64,000 nucleotides of DNA, taken from Arminella tubonensis (GTDB lineage: Bacteria; Pseudomonadota; Alphaproteobacteria; Rhizobiales; Rhizobiaceae). Positions 43,122 through 50,846 of the stretch are shown in pieces. The notes beneath the pieces are model-generated. The model made no database searches. It saw nothing but the letters and a program-made list of their open reading frames with translations, and was not told the DNA's origin. The stretch lies in assembly GCF_003240585.1 (NCBI RefSeq), contig NZ_PCDP01000082.1:1-64000 (forward strand). The letters run 5' to 3'. The translations under genes were made by a program, and so were the position numbers. Every line of letters starts with the position of its first letter. The stretch's first letter is position 1.

Positions 43122-43349
43122 TTAGAACCGACCTGGACTGCTGATTCTGTGAAACGGGAAAATTGCAACATTGTCGGCCCGGCGCCGCACAGGCATTTTC
43201 TGGTGATCGGGGAGATACAGGTTTAGAAAGATGATCCAGGCTTCAGCGGCCAGGCGACCGTCGTCGATTGAAAGACTGGCGTCGGCTTTGCGACGTCGAT
43301 TGGCGTATTCTTCGAACGCCGCCGACTGTTCTTGCTGGGTAGGCATCAT
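43122..43349 (-). CDS. small hypothetical early protein
   Basis: 75 residues; the ATG at 43349 overlaps the Cro-like gene's stop (ATGA). Begins with a helical part (EQSAAFEEYANRRRKADASL) followed by WIIFLNLYLPDHQ. Not recognised. Confidence 0.5.
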   Translation of the reverse strand: MMPTQQEQSAAFEEYANRRRKADASLSIDDGRLAAEAWIIFLNLYLPDHQKMPVRRRADNVAIFPFHRISSPGRF

Positions 43350-43582
43350 GCCGAGGCCTCCGCGTCAGCAGCCCATTTCGGCACCACGAAGAACCATTCG
43401 TCGTCCCATGGTATAGCCAGCCGGATGGCCGCAGTACGCACTCTGACCATTTCTGCCTGTGAGGGAGCCAGGGTGCCTGCCTCCCATTTTGACACTGTGC
43501 CTTGTGTCACACCCGCAAGCTTCGCGAAGGAGGCCTGGGTCTGATTGAAAACTCGGGTTCGTATGAATGATATGGATCGCAT
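43346..43582 (-). CDS. Cro-like HTH regulator
   Basis: 78 residues from the ATG at 43580-43582 (a longer open frame extends through the operators and is unlikely). HTH: QASFAKLAGVTQGTVSKWEA, nearly the same pattern as in the divergent repressor. First gene of the leftward early operon. It should bind the ATTCGAAT operators and favour lytic growth. Confidence 0.7.
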   Translation of the reverse strand: MRSISFIRTRVFNQTQASFAKLAGVTQGTVSKWEAGTLAPSQAEMVRVRTAAIRLAIPWDDEWFFVVPKWAADAEASA

Positions 43583-43639
43583 AATTCGAATATTATGCGT
43601 AAACGAATTAATAGACAAGTAGGACATTCGAATTAGAAT
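43578..43639. promoter_or_regulatory. operators between Cro-like and CI-like genes
   Basis: The inverted repeat CGCATAAT/ATTATGCG (43578-43599) encloses TCGAAT, and ATTCGAATTAGAAT lies at 43626-43639. Both contain ATTCGAAT, as do two sites after the repressor. The second site covers the first two bases of the repressor start codon at 43638, so binding there could block its synthesis. Confidence 0.65.
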
Positions 43640-44387
43640 GAGCCACATCGAAAAAGATGAGGCAAAGCGCGTGAACATTTCTCAGTACATCGTAAAAGCC
43701 AGGCGCAAACTGAAGATGAGCCAGAAAGATTTGGCCGAGGCGCTTGGCGTATCGCAAGGAAGCGTCTCCAAATGGGAGGCTGGCAAAGAAAGCCCCCGCG
43801 CCGAGACGGTAGAGAGAATCAAAGTTCTTTCAGGTGTGGCTCAGCCAGAAGAAAACGACGCGTTGTCTGAAGCCGCCGACAACTCCTTAGAAGCGCGCCG
43901 CTTTAGTCACTTCTATGAAGTCCCTCTCCGAGGCAGATTGATGGACGGGCTCCCATATGAGCCATTCAATGCTAGTGACCCCAGGACGTTGATGCTTTAC
44001 CTGGATGGAAGGTTCGCCGAGTCCCGCTTAGAGGCGTGGATCGTTGAAGGGAAGTATCCGGATCTGCCTCGCTCATTCATTGGTGTTTTCGAACTCGAGG
44101 TTAGCGGACGTATCCTTGAGACGCGCACCCAGGTTGGTCGCCACCACAGGGTGCTAACTCGTACCGTTGCACGAGACGAGACCGTCCGCATGTCTATTGA
44201 GGAGATTCATGGCAGTCCGCGCCGAGGTTGGTGGCTGTGGCCGCTTGACCGACAAACGAAGGATTCAAATCTTCCGGTGCTTCTGACTGAAGATGGGGTT
44301 TCGCCTGAAGGAGGCATAACTTTGGAGGGAATTTTGGTAGCTGTCATGTATGAACCCAGCACGGCGCCCGCCCGTTCACTCTTTTAA
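43638..44387 (+). CDS. CI-like phage repressor
   Basis: 249 residues. HTH of Xre type: KARRKLKMSQKDLAEALGVS, QGSVSKWEAGKESP. The C-terminal domain is beta-rich but lacks the Ser-Lys/Ala-Gly cleavage signs of S24 repressors, so induction may not use RecA self-cleavage. The ATG at 43638 overlaps an operator; a GTG at 43671, with GAGG nine bases upstream, would give a shorter form starting just before the HTH. Transcribed away from the Cro-like gene. Confidence 0.75.
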   Translation: MSHIEKDEAKRVNISQYIVKARRKLKMSQKDLAEALGVSQGSVSKWEAGKESPRAETVERIKVLSGVAQPEENDALSEAADNSLEARRFSHFYEVPLRGRLMDGLPYEPFNASDPRTLMLYLDGRFAESRLEAWIVEGKYPDLPRSFIGVFELEVSGRILETRTQVGRHHRVLTRTVARDETVRMSIEEIHGSPRRGWWLWPLDRQTKDSNLPVLLTEDGVSPEGGITLEGILVAVMYEPSTAPARSLF

Positions 44388-44388
44388 T

Positions 44389-44432
44389 ATTCGAAATCGA
44401 ATTTAGCTCTTGCAAATAATTCGAATACGAAT
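44389..44432. promoter_or_regulatory. second operator pair after the repressor gene
   Basis: ATTCGAAATCGAAT (44389-44402) and ATTCGAATACGAAT (44419-44432) share ATTCGAANNCGAAT, a perfect inverted repeat, spaced 30 bp. They precede the rightward small genes, which they should control. Confidence 0.7.
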
Positions 44433-44467
44433 ATGTTAATTCCATCTTAACCGATGGAGCAACGACA

Positions 44468-44740
44468 ATGCCGAACACGATTCCGGCCGCTGGCGAAGCC
44501 ATGCCTGAAACCAAGACAATAGCCGATCTGTTTGAAGCGCCGATCGATCATGCGCGCCGCATGACTTCGATCTTGTTGAGCCTCACCGAAGAGGCTCTGT
44601 TGGTGGATATGACCGAGTACGGGCATCCCTCCCATTATTACCTGACCAAACCGCAGGTTGAAGACATCATTTTCTCGATCTACCAGACACAGGGTTTCCT
44701 GAACCAGGTCCATGACGCATTTCTGGAGGCGATCCGATGA
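44468..44740 (+). CDS. small hypothetical protein of rightward operon
   Basis: 90 residues. Helical; includes IADLFEAPIDHARRMTSILL and HPSHYYLTKPQVEDIIFSIY. Not recognised. First gene of a chain of overlapping small genes that ends with the integrase. Confidence 0.55.
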   Translation: MPNTIPAAGEAMPETKTIADLFEAPIDHARRMTSILLSLTEEALLVDMTEYGHPSHYYLTKPQVEDIIFSIYQTQGFLNQVHDAFLEAIR

Positions 44741-44943
44741 CGAAGGCCCTCAGCTCGCGCGTCCTTGATGCGCAGGACCTCATGAGCGATGCCAAGAACC
44801 TCAATGAGGCAATTTACATGGCCGCCTCCGATATTCAGGACCGCGACAAGATGTCAGCCATCCAGGCTGTCGCCGACATTATCGACAAACGGCTCTTGGC
44901 CGCTCGCGAGATTCTTGAAGCCGTGGTGGAGGACATGGAATGA
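44737..44943 (+). CDS. small hypothetical protein
   Basis: 68 residues, helical (LDAQDLMSDAKNLNEAIYMA, KRLLAAREILEAVVEDME). Starts in ATGA overlap with the upstream stop. It resembles the next protein in a coiled design; may form a dimer. Confidence 0.55.
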   Translation: MTKALSSRVLDAQDLMSDAKNLNEAIYMAASDIQDRDKMSAIQAVADIIDKRLLAAREILEAVVEDME

Positions 44944-45194
44944 GACCGACCGAGCACAAAATTACCGTCGACGACATCCACAGCGATATCACGCACCTCT
45001 CGCATCTCATCGATGAGATCACAAGCAAGGTGATTGGCATGAGCCGCGGCGCCGACAAGGGCCACAACTTAGAACTTGATCGTGTCGGCTCTTTGCTCTG
45101 GATCGCCCGCGATATGGTCGAACTAACGGAAAGGCAGCTCGCCGAGACCCTCGGTCACTTCAACTCCATGAAGTCGGGAGCTTCAAAATGCTGA
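44940..45194 (+). CDS. small hypothetical protein
   Basis: 84 residues, helical throughout (DDIHSDITHLSHLIDEITSK, LLWIARDMVELTERQLAETL). Overlaps both neighbours by four to seven bases. Not recognised. Confidence 0.55.
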   Translation: MRPTEHKITVDDIHSDITHLSHLIDEITSKVIGMSRGADKGHNLELDRVGSLLWIARDMVELTERQLAETLGHFNSMKSGASKC

Positions 45195-45517
45195 CACAAC
45201 TCATCGAAGCCTATTTTGAGGCGCAGCGCATCTGGGAAGCCCGGTTCGACGCTGACTGCCAAACGGCCGGCCACAGCCCTGAATGGGATGCCTACGAGGA
45301 GGCGGAAGACAAGATCCTCTACTATCCATGCGAGACGATGGAGGATGTGCGGACGAAAGCACAATTCTTGCTTGGCGACGATAGTGCCTTCGACAGTTTG
45401 CGGACCTGCGCTCGCGTCGTCGACGGGGAGCATGTATTCACGCTGACGTTCTTCCTGCAGTCAATGCTCACTGGAAGCAGTGTGGATAAGTATGTGGAAA
45501 GTGGGGAAAGCCGGTGA
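45188..45517 (+). CDS. small acidic hypothetical protein
   Basis: 109 residues, acidic, with EAQRIWEARFDADCQTAGHS and EWDAYEEAEDKILYYPC. Not recognised. Overlaps its neighbours; part of the same operon. Confidence 0.55.
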   Translation: MLTQLIEAYFEAQRIWEARFDADCQTAGHSPEWDAYEEAEDKILYYPCETMEDVRTKAQFLLGDDSAFDSLRTCARVVDGEHVFTLTFFLQSMLTGSSVDKYVESGESR

Positions 45518-45681
45518 TCGGAAAATCCCCCGATAAATCAATCGGAACAACGGCAACCGCACCCTCGGACGAAGTTCTTGCCTTCATCCGCGCCCTCGCA
45601 AGGCGCCGAGCGCGACTTGACGCTGTCCCCAAAGAATCGGCCAATGGAAATTCCAAGGACTGCGGCGGTACCCAAAAATGA
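45514..45681 (+). CDS. 55-residue protein (GTG start) before the integrase
   Basis: A GTG at 45514-45516 overlaps the upstream stop (GTGA), and its TGA overlaps the integrase ATG (ATGA). The peptide begins with a Ser/Lys/Thr-rich stretch, then an Arg-rich helix (EVLAFIRALARRRARLDAVP). Size, basic charge and place suit a recombination directionality factor, but no match is claimed. Confidence 0.55.
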   Translation: MIGKSPDKSIGTTATAPSDEVLAFIRALARRRARLDAVPKESANGNSKDCGGTQK

Positions 45682-47282
45682 CAAATCGCGCGGTAATCTA
45701 CGCGAGATATTCGACGGATTTGCAGAACGACCAGTCCGTCGAGGATCAAATTCGACTTTGCGAAGGCCATGCCGAAAGGCTTGGCCTTCTTGTCGTTGGA
45801 AAGTATTTCGACCGCGCCAAGTCGGGTGCCTCGCTGTTCGGCCGGCCGGGCCTGACCAACTTGATGGCGGCGAGCGAGGCGGGAGATTTCGATTTCTTGA
45901 TCTCTGAGGCCCCAGACCGAATTTCCCGTGACATCGCCGACCTTGCCCACATCCACAAGAACCTCAGGTTTCGAGGCGTGGAAATGAACTGCGTCAACGG
46001 CGGGGCAATGGATACCCTGCAGATCGGCATGCATGGCGTCATGGGGCAGATGCAGCGCGAGGAAGGGGCCAAGAAGGTAAAGCGGGGGATGGTCGGCGTA
46101 ATCCGCTCTGGGCGCAACGCTGGCGGCAAGGCGTACGGATATCGTCCGGTGCTGGGGAAGCCTGGAGAGCTGGAAATTGTCGAAGCAGAGGCCGCCGTGG
46201 TTCGCAGGATCTTCGACATGTATGCCGGCGGTGTTGCGCCGCGGTCGATAGCATCAGCTTTGAACGCAGAAGGCGTCCCCGCCCCGCGCGGCATCCATTG
46301 GAACAGCTCGACGATCAATGGCAACGGCCAGCGTGGCAACGGAATACTCCGCAATCCGCTCTATGCCGGCCGGCTGATCTGGAACCGCGTTCGGATGGTC
46401 AAAGACCCTTCGACCGGAAAAAGGATATCCCGGATCAATCCGGAGTCCGAACACGAGGAAATTGCCGCCCCGCATCTGCGCATCCTGAGTGACGAGCTAT
46501 TTGAGGCCGTGCAGAGGCGCAAGGAAGCGACCGGCGGCAAGCATTCGCACACGACGCCGAAAAACAAGCGCCTGCTCTCGGGCCTGCTGAAATGCGGGCA
46601 ATGCGGGGGAGGATTGTCGATCGTCGGATCAGATCGAAGTGGACCGCGTGTCGTCTGCAGCAACCACAAGGAATCGGGAAGCTGCTCGAACAGGGGCCGC
46701 TATTACGTCGAGAAGATCGAACGGCGGGTAGTGGACACCCTGCGCATGCAGTTCGCGGATACTGCGATTATCGATGCCTATGTCCAGGAATACCAAGCCG
46801 AGCGTCGTCGGGTCGAGATCGAACGGCGTAGGGGGCGCGCGGCGCTGGAGAAGGCACATGCTGACGCGATCGAGGCCATCACGCGGATCGTCGAGAAGCT
46901 ATCCAAAGGATTGATCGAGGACGACGACGCAGCGGCCATCTTGCCCGGATTGAGGCTCGAGCGCGACCGATGCAAACGCGAGCTATCGGCCGAGCCGCCA
47001 TTGAACAACGTCCTGGAGATCAAACCAAAGGCCGTTGCGCTGTTCAGGCAGGATATCGAAAGCTTGGCCGAGACGCTCTCAAAAAAGGACGCAGAGCCAT
47101 CTCTGGAACTGGCAATGGCTTTCCGGCGTGTGATCGCTTCGGTCGTCGTCGCGCCACGTTTGGCTGGCGAGGGCTACAAGATAGAAATCAATGGATTTTT
47201 GGCCAGTTTGGTCAGCCCAGAACTGTCGGCTGTTTTAATGGTAGCGGGAGAGGGACTCGAACCCCCGACACGCGGATTATGA
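45678..47282 (+). CDS. large serine recombinase (prophage integrase)
   Basis: 534 residues. Resolvase domain with AVIYARYSTDLQNDQSVEDQ (catalytic Ser12) and SEAPDRISRD, recombinase domain with GGKAYGYRPV and ILRNPLYAGRLIWNR, zinc ribbon CGQCGGGLS...C, and a coiled coil (about 375-415). The final residues VAGEGLEPPTRGL are encoded by the 3' part of the tRNA-Met gene read in antisense, as in many integrases adjacent to a tRNA attachment site. It should act with a directionality factor for excision. Confidence 0.9.
   Translation: MTNRAVIYARYSTDLQNDQSVEDQIRLCEGHAERLGLLVVGKYFDRAKSGASLFGRPGLTNLMAASEAGDFDFLISEAPDRISRDIADLAHIHKNLRFRGVEMNCVNGGAMDTLQIGMHGVMGQMQREEGAKKVKRGMVGVIRSGRNAGGKAYGYRPVLGKPGELEIVEAEAAVVRRIFDMYAGGVAPRSIASALNAEGVPAPRGIHWNSSTINGNGQRGNGILRNPLYAGRLIWNRVRMVKDPSTGKRISRINPESEHEEIAAPHLRILSDELFEAVQRRKEATGGKHSHTTPKNKRLLSGLLKCGQCGGGLSIVGSDRSGPRVVCSNHKESGSCSNRGRYYVEKIERRVVDTLRMQFADTAIIDAYVQEYQAERRRVEIERRRGRAALEKAHADAIEAITRIVEKLSKGLIEDDDAAAILPGLRLERDRCKRELSAEPPLNNVLEIKPKAVALFRQDIESLAETLSKKDAEPSLELAMAFRRVIASVVVAPRLAGEGYKIEINGFLASLVSPELSAVLMVAGEGLEPPTRGL
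47237..47251. other. attachment-site repeat (attR of prophage)
   Basis: AATGGTAGCGGGAGA, identical to 6574-6588. It comprises the encoded CCA and acceptor 3' strand of the tRNA-Met plus two flanking bases, so the tRNA remains complete after insertion. Confidence 0.65.
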
Positions 47283-47315
47283 TTCCGCTGCTCTAACCAC
47301 CTGAGCTACCCCGCC
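47239..47315 (-). tRNA. tRNA-Met(CAT), elongator type
   Basis: 77 nt including CCA. Minus strand: GGCGGGG acceptor, D arm AGCTCAGGTGGTTAGAGC, anticodon loop ATCATAA within GCGGA/TCCGC, T arm GGGGGTTCGAGTCCCTC. The acceptor has G-U pairs at both ends (G1-U72, G7-U66). Its 3' end is the prophage attachment site. Confidence 0.95.
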
Positions 47316-47466
47316 ACGAAAACCTTGCAGATGCTTGAGAAATCTGAAGCGAAGGTCCGTTTGGATGAGCGGCTTATAAAACTGCGCTCCCTTCAGTGTC
47401 AAGCGCATGAGCGACAAAAATCGCTGCTTTCCCTGAGGCTTGTCGTCTGCCTGCCACAGCCCCTGT

Positions 47467-48666
47467 TCAGGCGGCAACAGGCTGCTGTAGCAGGGCCTTC
47501 AACGAGGCTTCTGCGTAGGGCTCGCGCTCCGAGCGCTCGATGAAGCCGCCGCCATAGACGCGGGCGTCGTCGCCGGGTGCGGAATAGAGCGCGCAGGCCT
47601 GGCCGGGGGCAACGCCGGCCTCGCCGATCGTCAGATCGACATAGGTGCCGGTCGCGTCCACATGCAGGATTGCCGGCGCCGGCTGGCGAGTGGAGCGGAC
47701 CTTGGCGTAGCAGGCAAAGCCCTCGCCCGCGGCCGAGATCGCCAGGGCCTCGTCGCCGAGCCAGTTGACGTCGCGCAGATAGACGCGATGCGTCTCGAGC
47801 GCCTCCTTCGGGCCGACGATGACGCGACGCGAGCGCGCGTCGAGGAAGACCACATAGAGCGGCTCGCCGGTTGCGATGCCGATGCCGCGCCTCTGGCCGA
47901 TCGTGTAGTGCAGGATGCCGTCATGGCTGCCGAGAACGCGGCCGTCGAGATGGACGATGTCGCCGGCCAGCGCCGCGTTCGGCTTCAGCTTGTTGATGAT
48001 GTCGGAATACTTGCCCTGCGGCACGAAACAGATGTCCTGGCTGTCGGCCTTCTTGGCGACGACGAGGCCCATGTCTTCGGCAAGCGCCCTCGTCTCCGAC
48101 TTCGGCAGGCCGCCAAGCGGAAAGCGCAGGTAGTCGATCTGCTCCTGCGTGGTCGCAAACAGGAAATAGCTCTGGTCGCGATCGGCATCAGCCGGCCGAT
48201 AGAGCGCGCGACGACCGGGATTGTCGGATGTCGGGTTTGGCCGCGAGCGGATGTAGTGGCCGGTCGCCAGCGCGTCGGCGCCGAGTTCCTTGGCCGTCGC
48301 CAAGAGATCGGCGAACTTGACGGTCTGGTTGCAGGAGACGCAGGGGATCGGCGTCTCGCCGGCAACATAGCTGTCCATGAACGGATTGATCACCGTGTCG
48401 CGGAAGCGCTTCTCGTAGTCGAGCACGTAATGCGGAATGCCGAGCGTTTCGCAGACGCGGCGTGCGTCGTCGATATCCTGCCCGGCGCAACAGGACCCGG
48501 CGCGATGGACGGCGGCGCCATGGTCGTAGAGCTGCAGCGTGATGCCGAGAACGTCGTAGCCCTGCCGCTTCAGGATGCCGGCGACAACAGAGCTGTCGAC
48601 GCCGCCCGACATGGCGACGACGACGCGCGTATCTTCGGGCCTCTTGTCAAAATCCAGTGTGTTCAC
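47467..48666 (-). CDS. mnmA: tRNA-specific 2-thiouridylase MnmA
   Basis: 399 residues from the GTG at 48666 (AGGCAG upstream), which fits the usual rhizobial length; the frame continues to 48747. P-loop RVVVAMSGGVDSSVVAGIL, catalytic Cys in CVSCNQTVKF and a second in DICFVPQGKY, plus TIGQRRGIG and a C-terminal beta-barrel. It thiolates U34 of tRNA-Lys, -Glu and -Gln. It lies next to the tRNA-Met gene at the right prophage boundary. Confidence 0.9.
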   Translation of the reverse strand: MNTLDFDKRPEDTRVVVAMSGGVDSSVVAGILKRQGYDVLGITLQLYDHGAAVHRAGSCCAGQDIDDARRVCETLGIPHYVLDYEKRFRDTVINPFMDSYVAGETPIPCVSCNQTVKFADLLATAKELGADALATGHYIRSRPNPTSDNPGRRALYRPADADRDQSYFLFATTQEQIDYLRFPLGGLPKSETRALAEDMGLVVAKKADSQDICFVPQGKYSDIINKLKPNAALAGDIVHLDGRVLGSHDGILHYTIGQRRGIGIATGEPLYVVFLDARSRRVIVGPKEALETHRVYLRDVNWLGDEALAISAAGEGFACYAKVRSTRQPAPAILHVDATGTYVDLTIGEAGVAPGQACALYSAPGDDARVYGGGFIERSEREPYAEASLKALLQQPVAA

Positions 48667-48858
48667 GGTCTGCCTGCCGCCAATCTTTCGGAGCGTTCTC
48701 TGATAAGTCCTGCCGCCGGTTGCGACGCAACTCCAGCGCATATCCATGCTTTCCGGCCTTTTGGCGGCATCAAGCGCGCGCAGCCGTCATTCCTGACCGA
48801 TATAGAAAGGATTGCCCCTGCGCGCAAGAGCATGGCATGCACACCGATAAAGGCCGGC

Positions 48859-49500
48859 CTAGCGCCGCCGCAAACGGAGAACGAGGGTCCGCGCCCGGCG
48901 AAGTGCGGTCAGAGCCGCGCCGGCGGCGATGACCCAGAGCGCGATGGTCAGCACCTCGTCGCGGCCGTTCCAGAGCGGCTCCAGCGTCGAGAGCAGCGCC
49001 GCAAGCGTGATCGTCGCCATGCGGTGCTGTTTCGCCATTGGCCCCGCGAAATTGCTCGGCAGGCCGGTAGCCCGGCCAAGCTCTCTGGTATAGGCAGTGA
49101 GGATGGCAAAGGACGCCGCGGCCCACCCGAGCCCGGGAGAGCCGATCCCGTAACCGACGCCGATGAAGATCAGAAGATCGGCGACGCGATCGGGAAACTC
49201 GTTCCAGAACGGCCCGTCCTTCTCGCCCTTGCCGCCTTCGACCGCCACCATGCCGTCAAGCAGGTTGCACATCAGCCGCAACTGGCAGAACGCCGCGGCA
49301 CACAACAGCAGCACGACGCGAGCCGCTCCCTCGCCGTGACCCGCCAGCACGAAGGCGCCGCCGGCAAGCGCTGCGGCGCCCATGCTCGCCTGCGATATCT
49401 GGTTCGGCGTCACCGACAGCGATGCCATGCGCTTTGCCAGCGCCTGCGCCCATCGCGTATTGCGGCTGGCCAGCGGCCGGCGATCGCCTGTACTCTCCAT
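48859..49500 (-). CDS. CDP-alcohol phosphatidyltransferase
   Basis: 213 residues with about six membrane spans. A CDP-alcohol motif is visible as LLDGMVAVEGGKGEKDGPFW-NEFPDRVADLL, with the usual DG...D...D spacing, although the Ala-Arg pair of the classical motif is changed to Val-Glu. It transfers a phosphatidyl group from CDP-diacylglycerol to an alcohol; the alcohol is unknown. Adjacent CdsA-like and PlsC-like genes show a phospholipid cluster. Confidence 0.75.
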   Translation of the reverse strand: MESTGDRRPLASRNTRWAQALAKRMASLSVTPNQISQASMGAAALAGGAFVLAGHGEGAARVVLLLCAAAFCQLRLMCNLLDGMVAVEGGKGEKDGPFWNEFPDRVADLLIFIGVGYGIGSPGLGWAAASFAILTAYTRELGRATGLPSNFAGPMAKQHRMATITLAALLSTLEPLWNGRDEVLTIALWVIAAGAALTALRRARTLVLRLRRR

Positions 49501-49503
49501 GTC

Positions 49504-49893
49504 CTAATGTCCTCGTTTTCCCGCAATCGAATAATTGTAGATCGCTGCATAGCTGGTCGAAACCAGAAGCGGCACCGCGATGGTCTTCAGGATCTCCGGC
49601 GTCCCGCTGGCCGCATGAATGGCGACGAGGACAGCCGTCGACGCAACGCAGGCAATCAGCGGCGGCGCCCAATAGGCGGCAATGCCGGAGAAGCGCCTGG
49701 ACAGGAACTCGATCGCCGATTTCAGGAACAGCGTCAGACAGCCCGAGACCATGCCCTGGACCACGTCTGATATCAGCGGCCGCGGCATCGGGTACGCGCT
49801 GTTGGCAAACAGCGCCCACCCGCCCATCGCCAGGAATGCAAAGAGCACATGCACGATGCTGCTGGAGCCGATGGCACGGAGCTGCGCCCTCAT
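49504..49893 (-). CDS. membrane protein of phospholipid cluster
   Basis: 129 residues from the ATG at 49893, in ATGA overlap with the CdsA-like gene. Four hydrophobic segments, GtrA-like length and layout (VHVLFAFLAMGGWALFANSA, SGCLTLFLKSAIEFLSRRFS). Not firmly assigned. It ends 3 bases before the CDP-alcohol transferase start. Confidence 0.55.
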   Translation of the reverse strand: MRAQLRAIGSSSIVHVLFAFLAMGGWALFANSAYPMPRPLISDVVQGMVSGCLTLFLKSAIEFLSRRFSGIAAYWAPPLIACVASTAVLVAIHAASGTPEILKTIAVPLLVSTSYAAIYNYSIAGKRGH

Positions 49894-50840
49894 GACAACG
49901 ACCACCAATACCGAACCAGATGAAAGAATATTGGCGCCGAAAACACAACGGAATCAATCCTGTCGATCAATCCGCCATGCCCCTCGATCAGGTGTCCCCA
50001 ATCCTTGACGCCGCGATCCCGCTTGATCGCCGACATGACCAGCCCGCCGAAGAAGCCCATCAGCGCGATGACGAAGGCAAGGAGGCCTGCCTGGAGAGGC
50101 GTGAACGGCGTGATCCACCACAGCGCAGCGCCGATCAGCGTTGCGCTGACGATGCCGCCGACAAATCCCTCGACCGTCTTCGACGGAGAGAGCTTGGGCG
50201 CGATCTTGGTGCGCCCGAAAAGCTTGCCCCATACATATTGCAGCACGTCGCTAAGCTGGACGACGATAACCAGGAAGGCAATCAGGAGCACGTTGCGGCC
50301 CTGGTAGCCGGGAATATCGAGGCTGAGGAGCGCCGGCACGTGGGAGGCGCAAAAGATGCAGATCATCATCGCCCATTGCACCTCTGCAATCCTGATCAGG
50401 AAGCGCTCGGTATCGCCGCGCAACACTGCGATGATTGGCATCAGCAAAAAGGCATAGACGGGAATGAAGATCGAATAGATGCCGTATCGCTCGATCCAGA
50501 CCAGGTAATACTGGATCGGCAGAACGACGAAGAAGGCCGCAGCCAGCGCCCAGTGATCGGCACGCCGCGTATTGGTCAGCGTGATGAATTCACGCAACGC
50601 CGCAAACGAGCAGAAGCCGAAGAGGATAATGACGCCGCTTCGGCCGGCGAGAAAGGCGATGCCGATCAGGATGACCATGACCCACCATGCCTTGATCCGG
50701 GCATTGAGGTTCTCGACGACGGCGTTCGATCCGTCCGGCGACAGCCGACGCTGCAGGATATAGCCGATGACCGACGCGAGGATCAGCACACCGCCGATGC
50801 CGAGTACGAGGGAGATGAGATCGGATTGCGCTGTATTCAT
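49890..50840 (-). CDS. CdsA-like phosphatidate cytidylyltransferase
   Basis: 316 residues, about eight spans. The CdsA signature is complete near the end: SAIKRDRGVKDWGHLIEGHG, GLIDRIDSVVF. The enzyme makes CDP-diacylglycerol from phosphatidate and CTP. Rhizobia have another cdsA near the lpxD region, so this one is probably a specialised copy that serves the neighbouring transferase. Confidence 0.85.
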   Translation of the reverse strand: MNTAQSDLISLVLGIGGVLILASVIGYILQRRLSPDGSNAVVENLNARIKAWWVMVILIGIAFLAGRSGVIILFGFCSFAALREFITLTNTRRADHWALAAAFFVVLPIQYYLVWIERYGIYSIFIPVYAFLLMPIIAVLRGDTERFLIRIAEVQWAMMICIFCASHVPALLSLDIPGYQGRNVLLIAFLVIVVQLSDVLQYVWGKLFGRTKIAPKLSPSKTVEGFVGGIVSATLIGAALWWITPFTPLQAGLLAFVIALMGFFGGLVMSAIKRDRGVKDWGHLIEGHGGLIDRIDSVVFSAPIFFHLVRYWWSLS

Positions 50841-50846
50841 TCCCGA

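Larger units (their letters stand above)
6574..47251. mobile_element. P22-like prophage inserted at tRNA-Met
   Basis: The limits are the two 15-bp direct repeats. Inside lie every module of a temperate short-tailed phage: serine integrase, CI/Cro-like switch, primase-helicase, terminase, P22-type portal, capsid, gp4- and gp10-like tail completion proteins, ejection proteins, fibres and lysis genes. No obvious frameshift or insertion sequence interrupts the structural genes, so it may be functional. I saw no clear tail-needle gene, which may be hidden among unassigned genes. Confidence 0.8.

Noticed and set aside
47662..49770. 702-codon rightward open frame
   Set aside because: Antisense to mnmA and the CDP-alcohol transferase; Arg/Asp-rich shadow of G+C-rich coding sequence.
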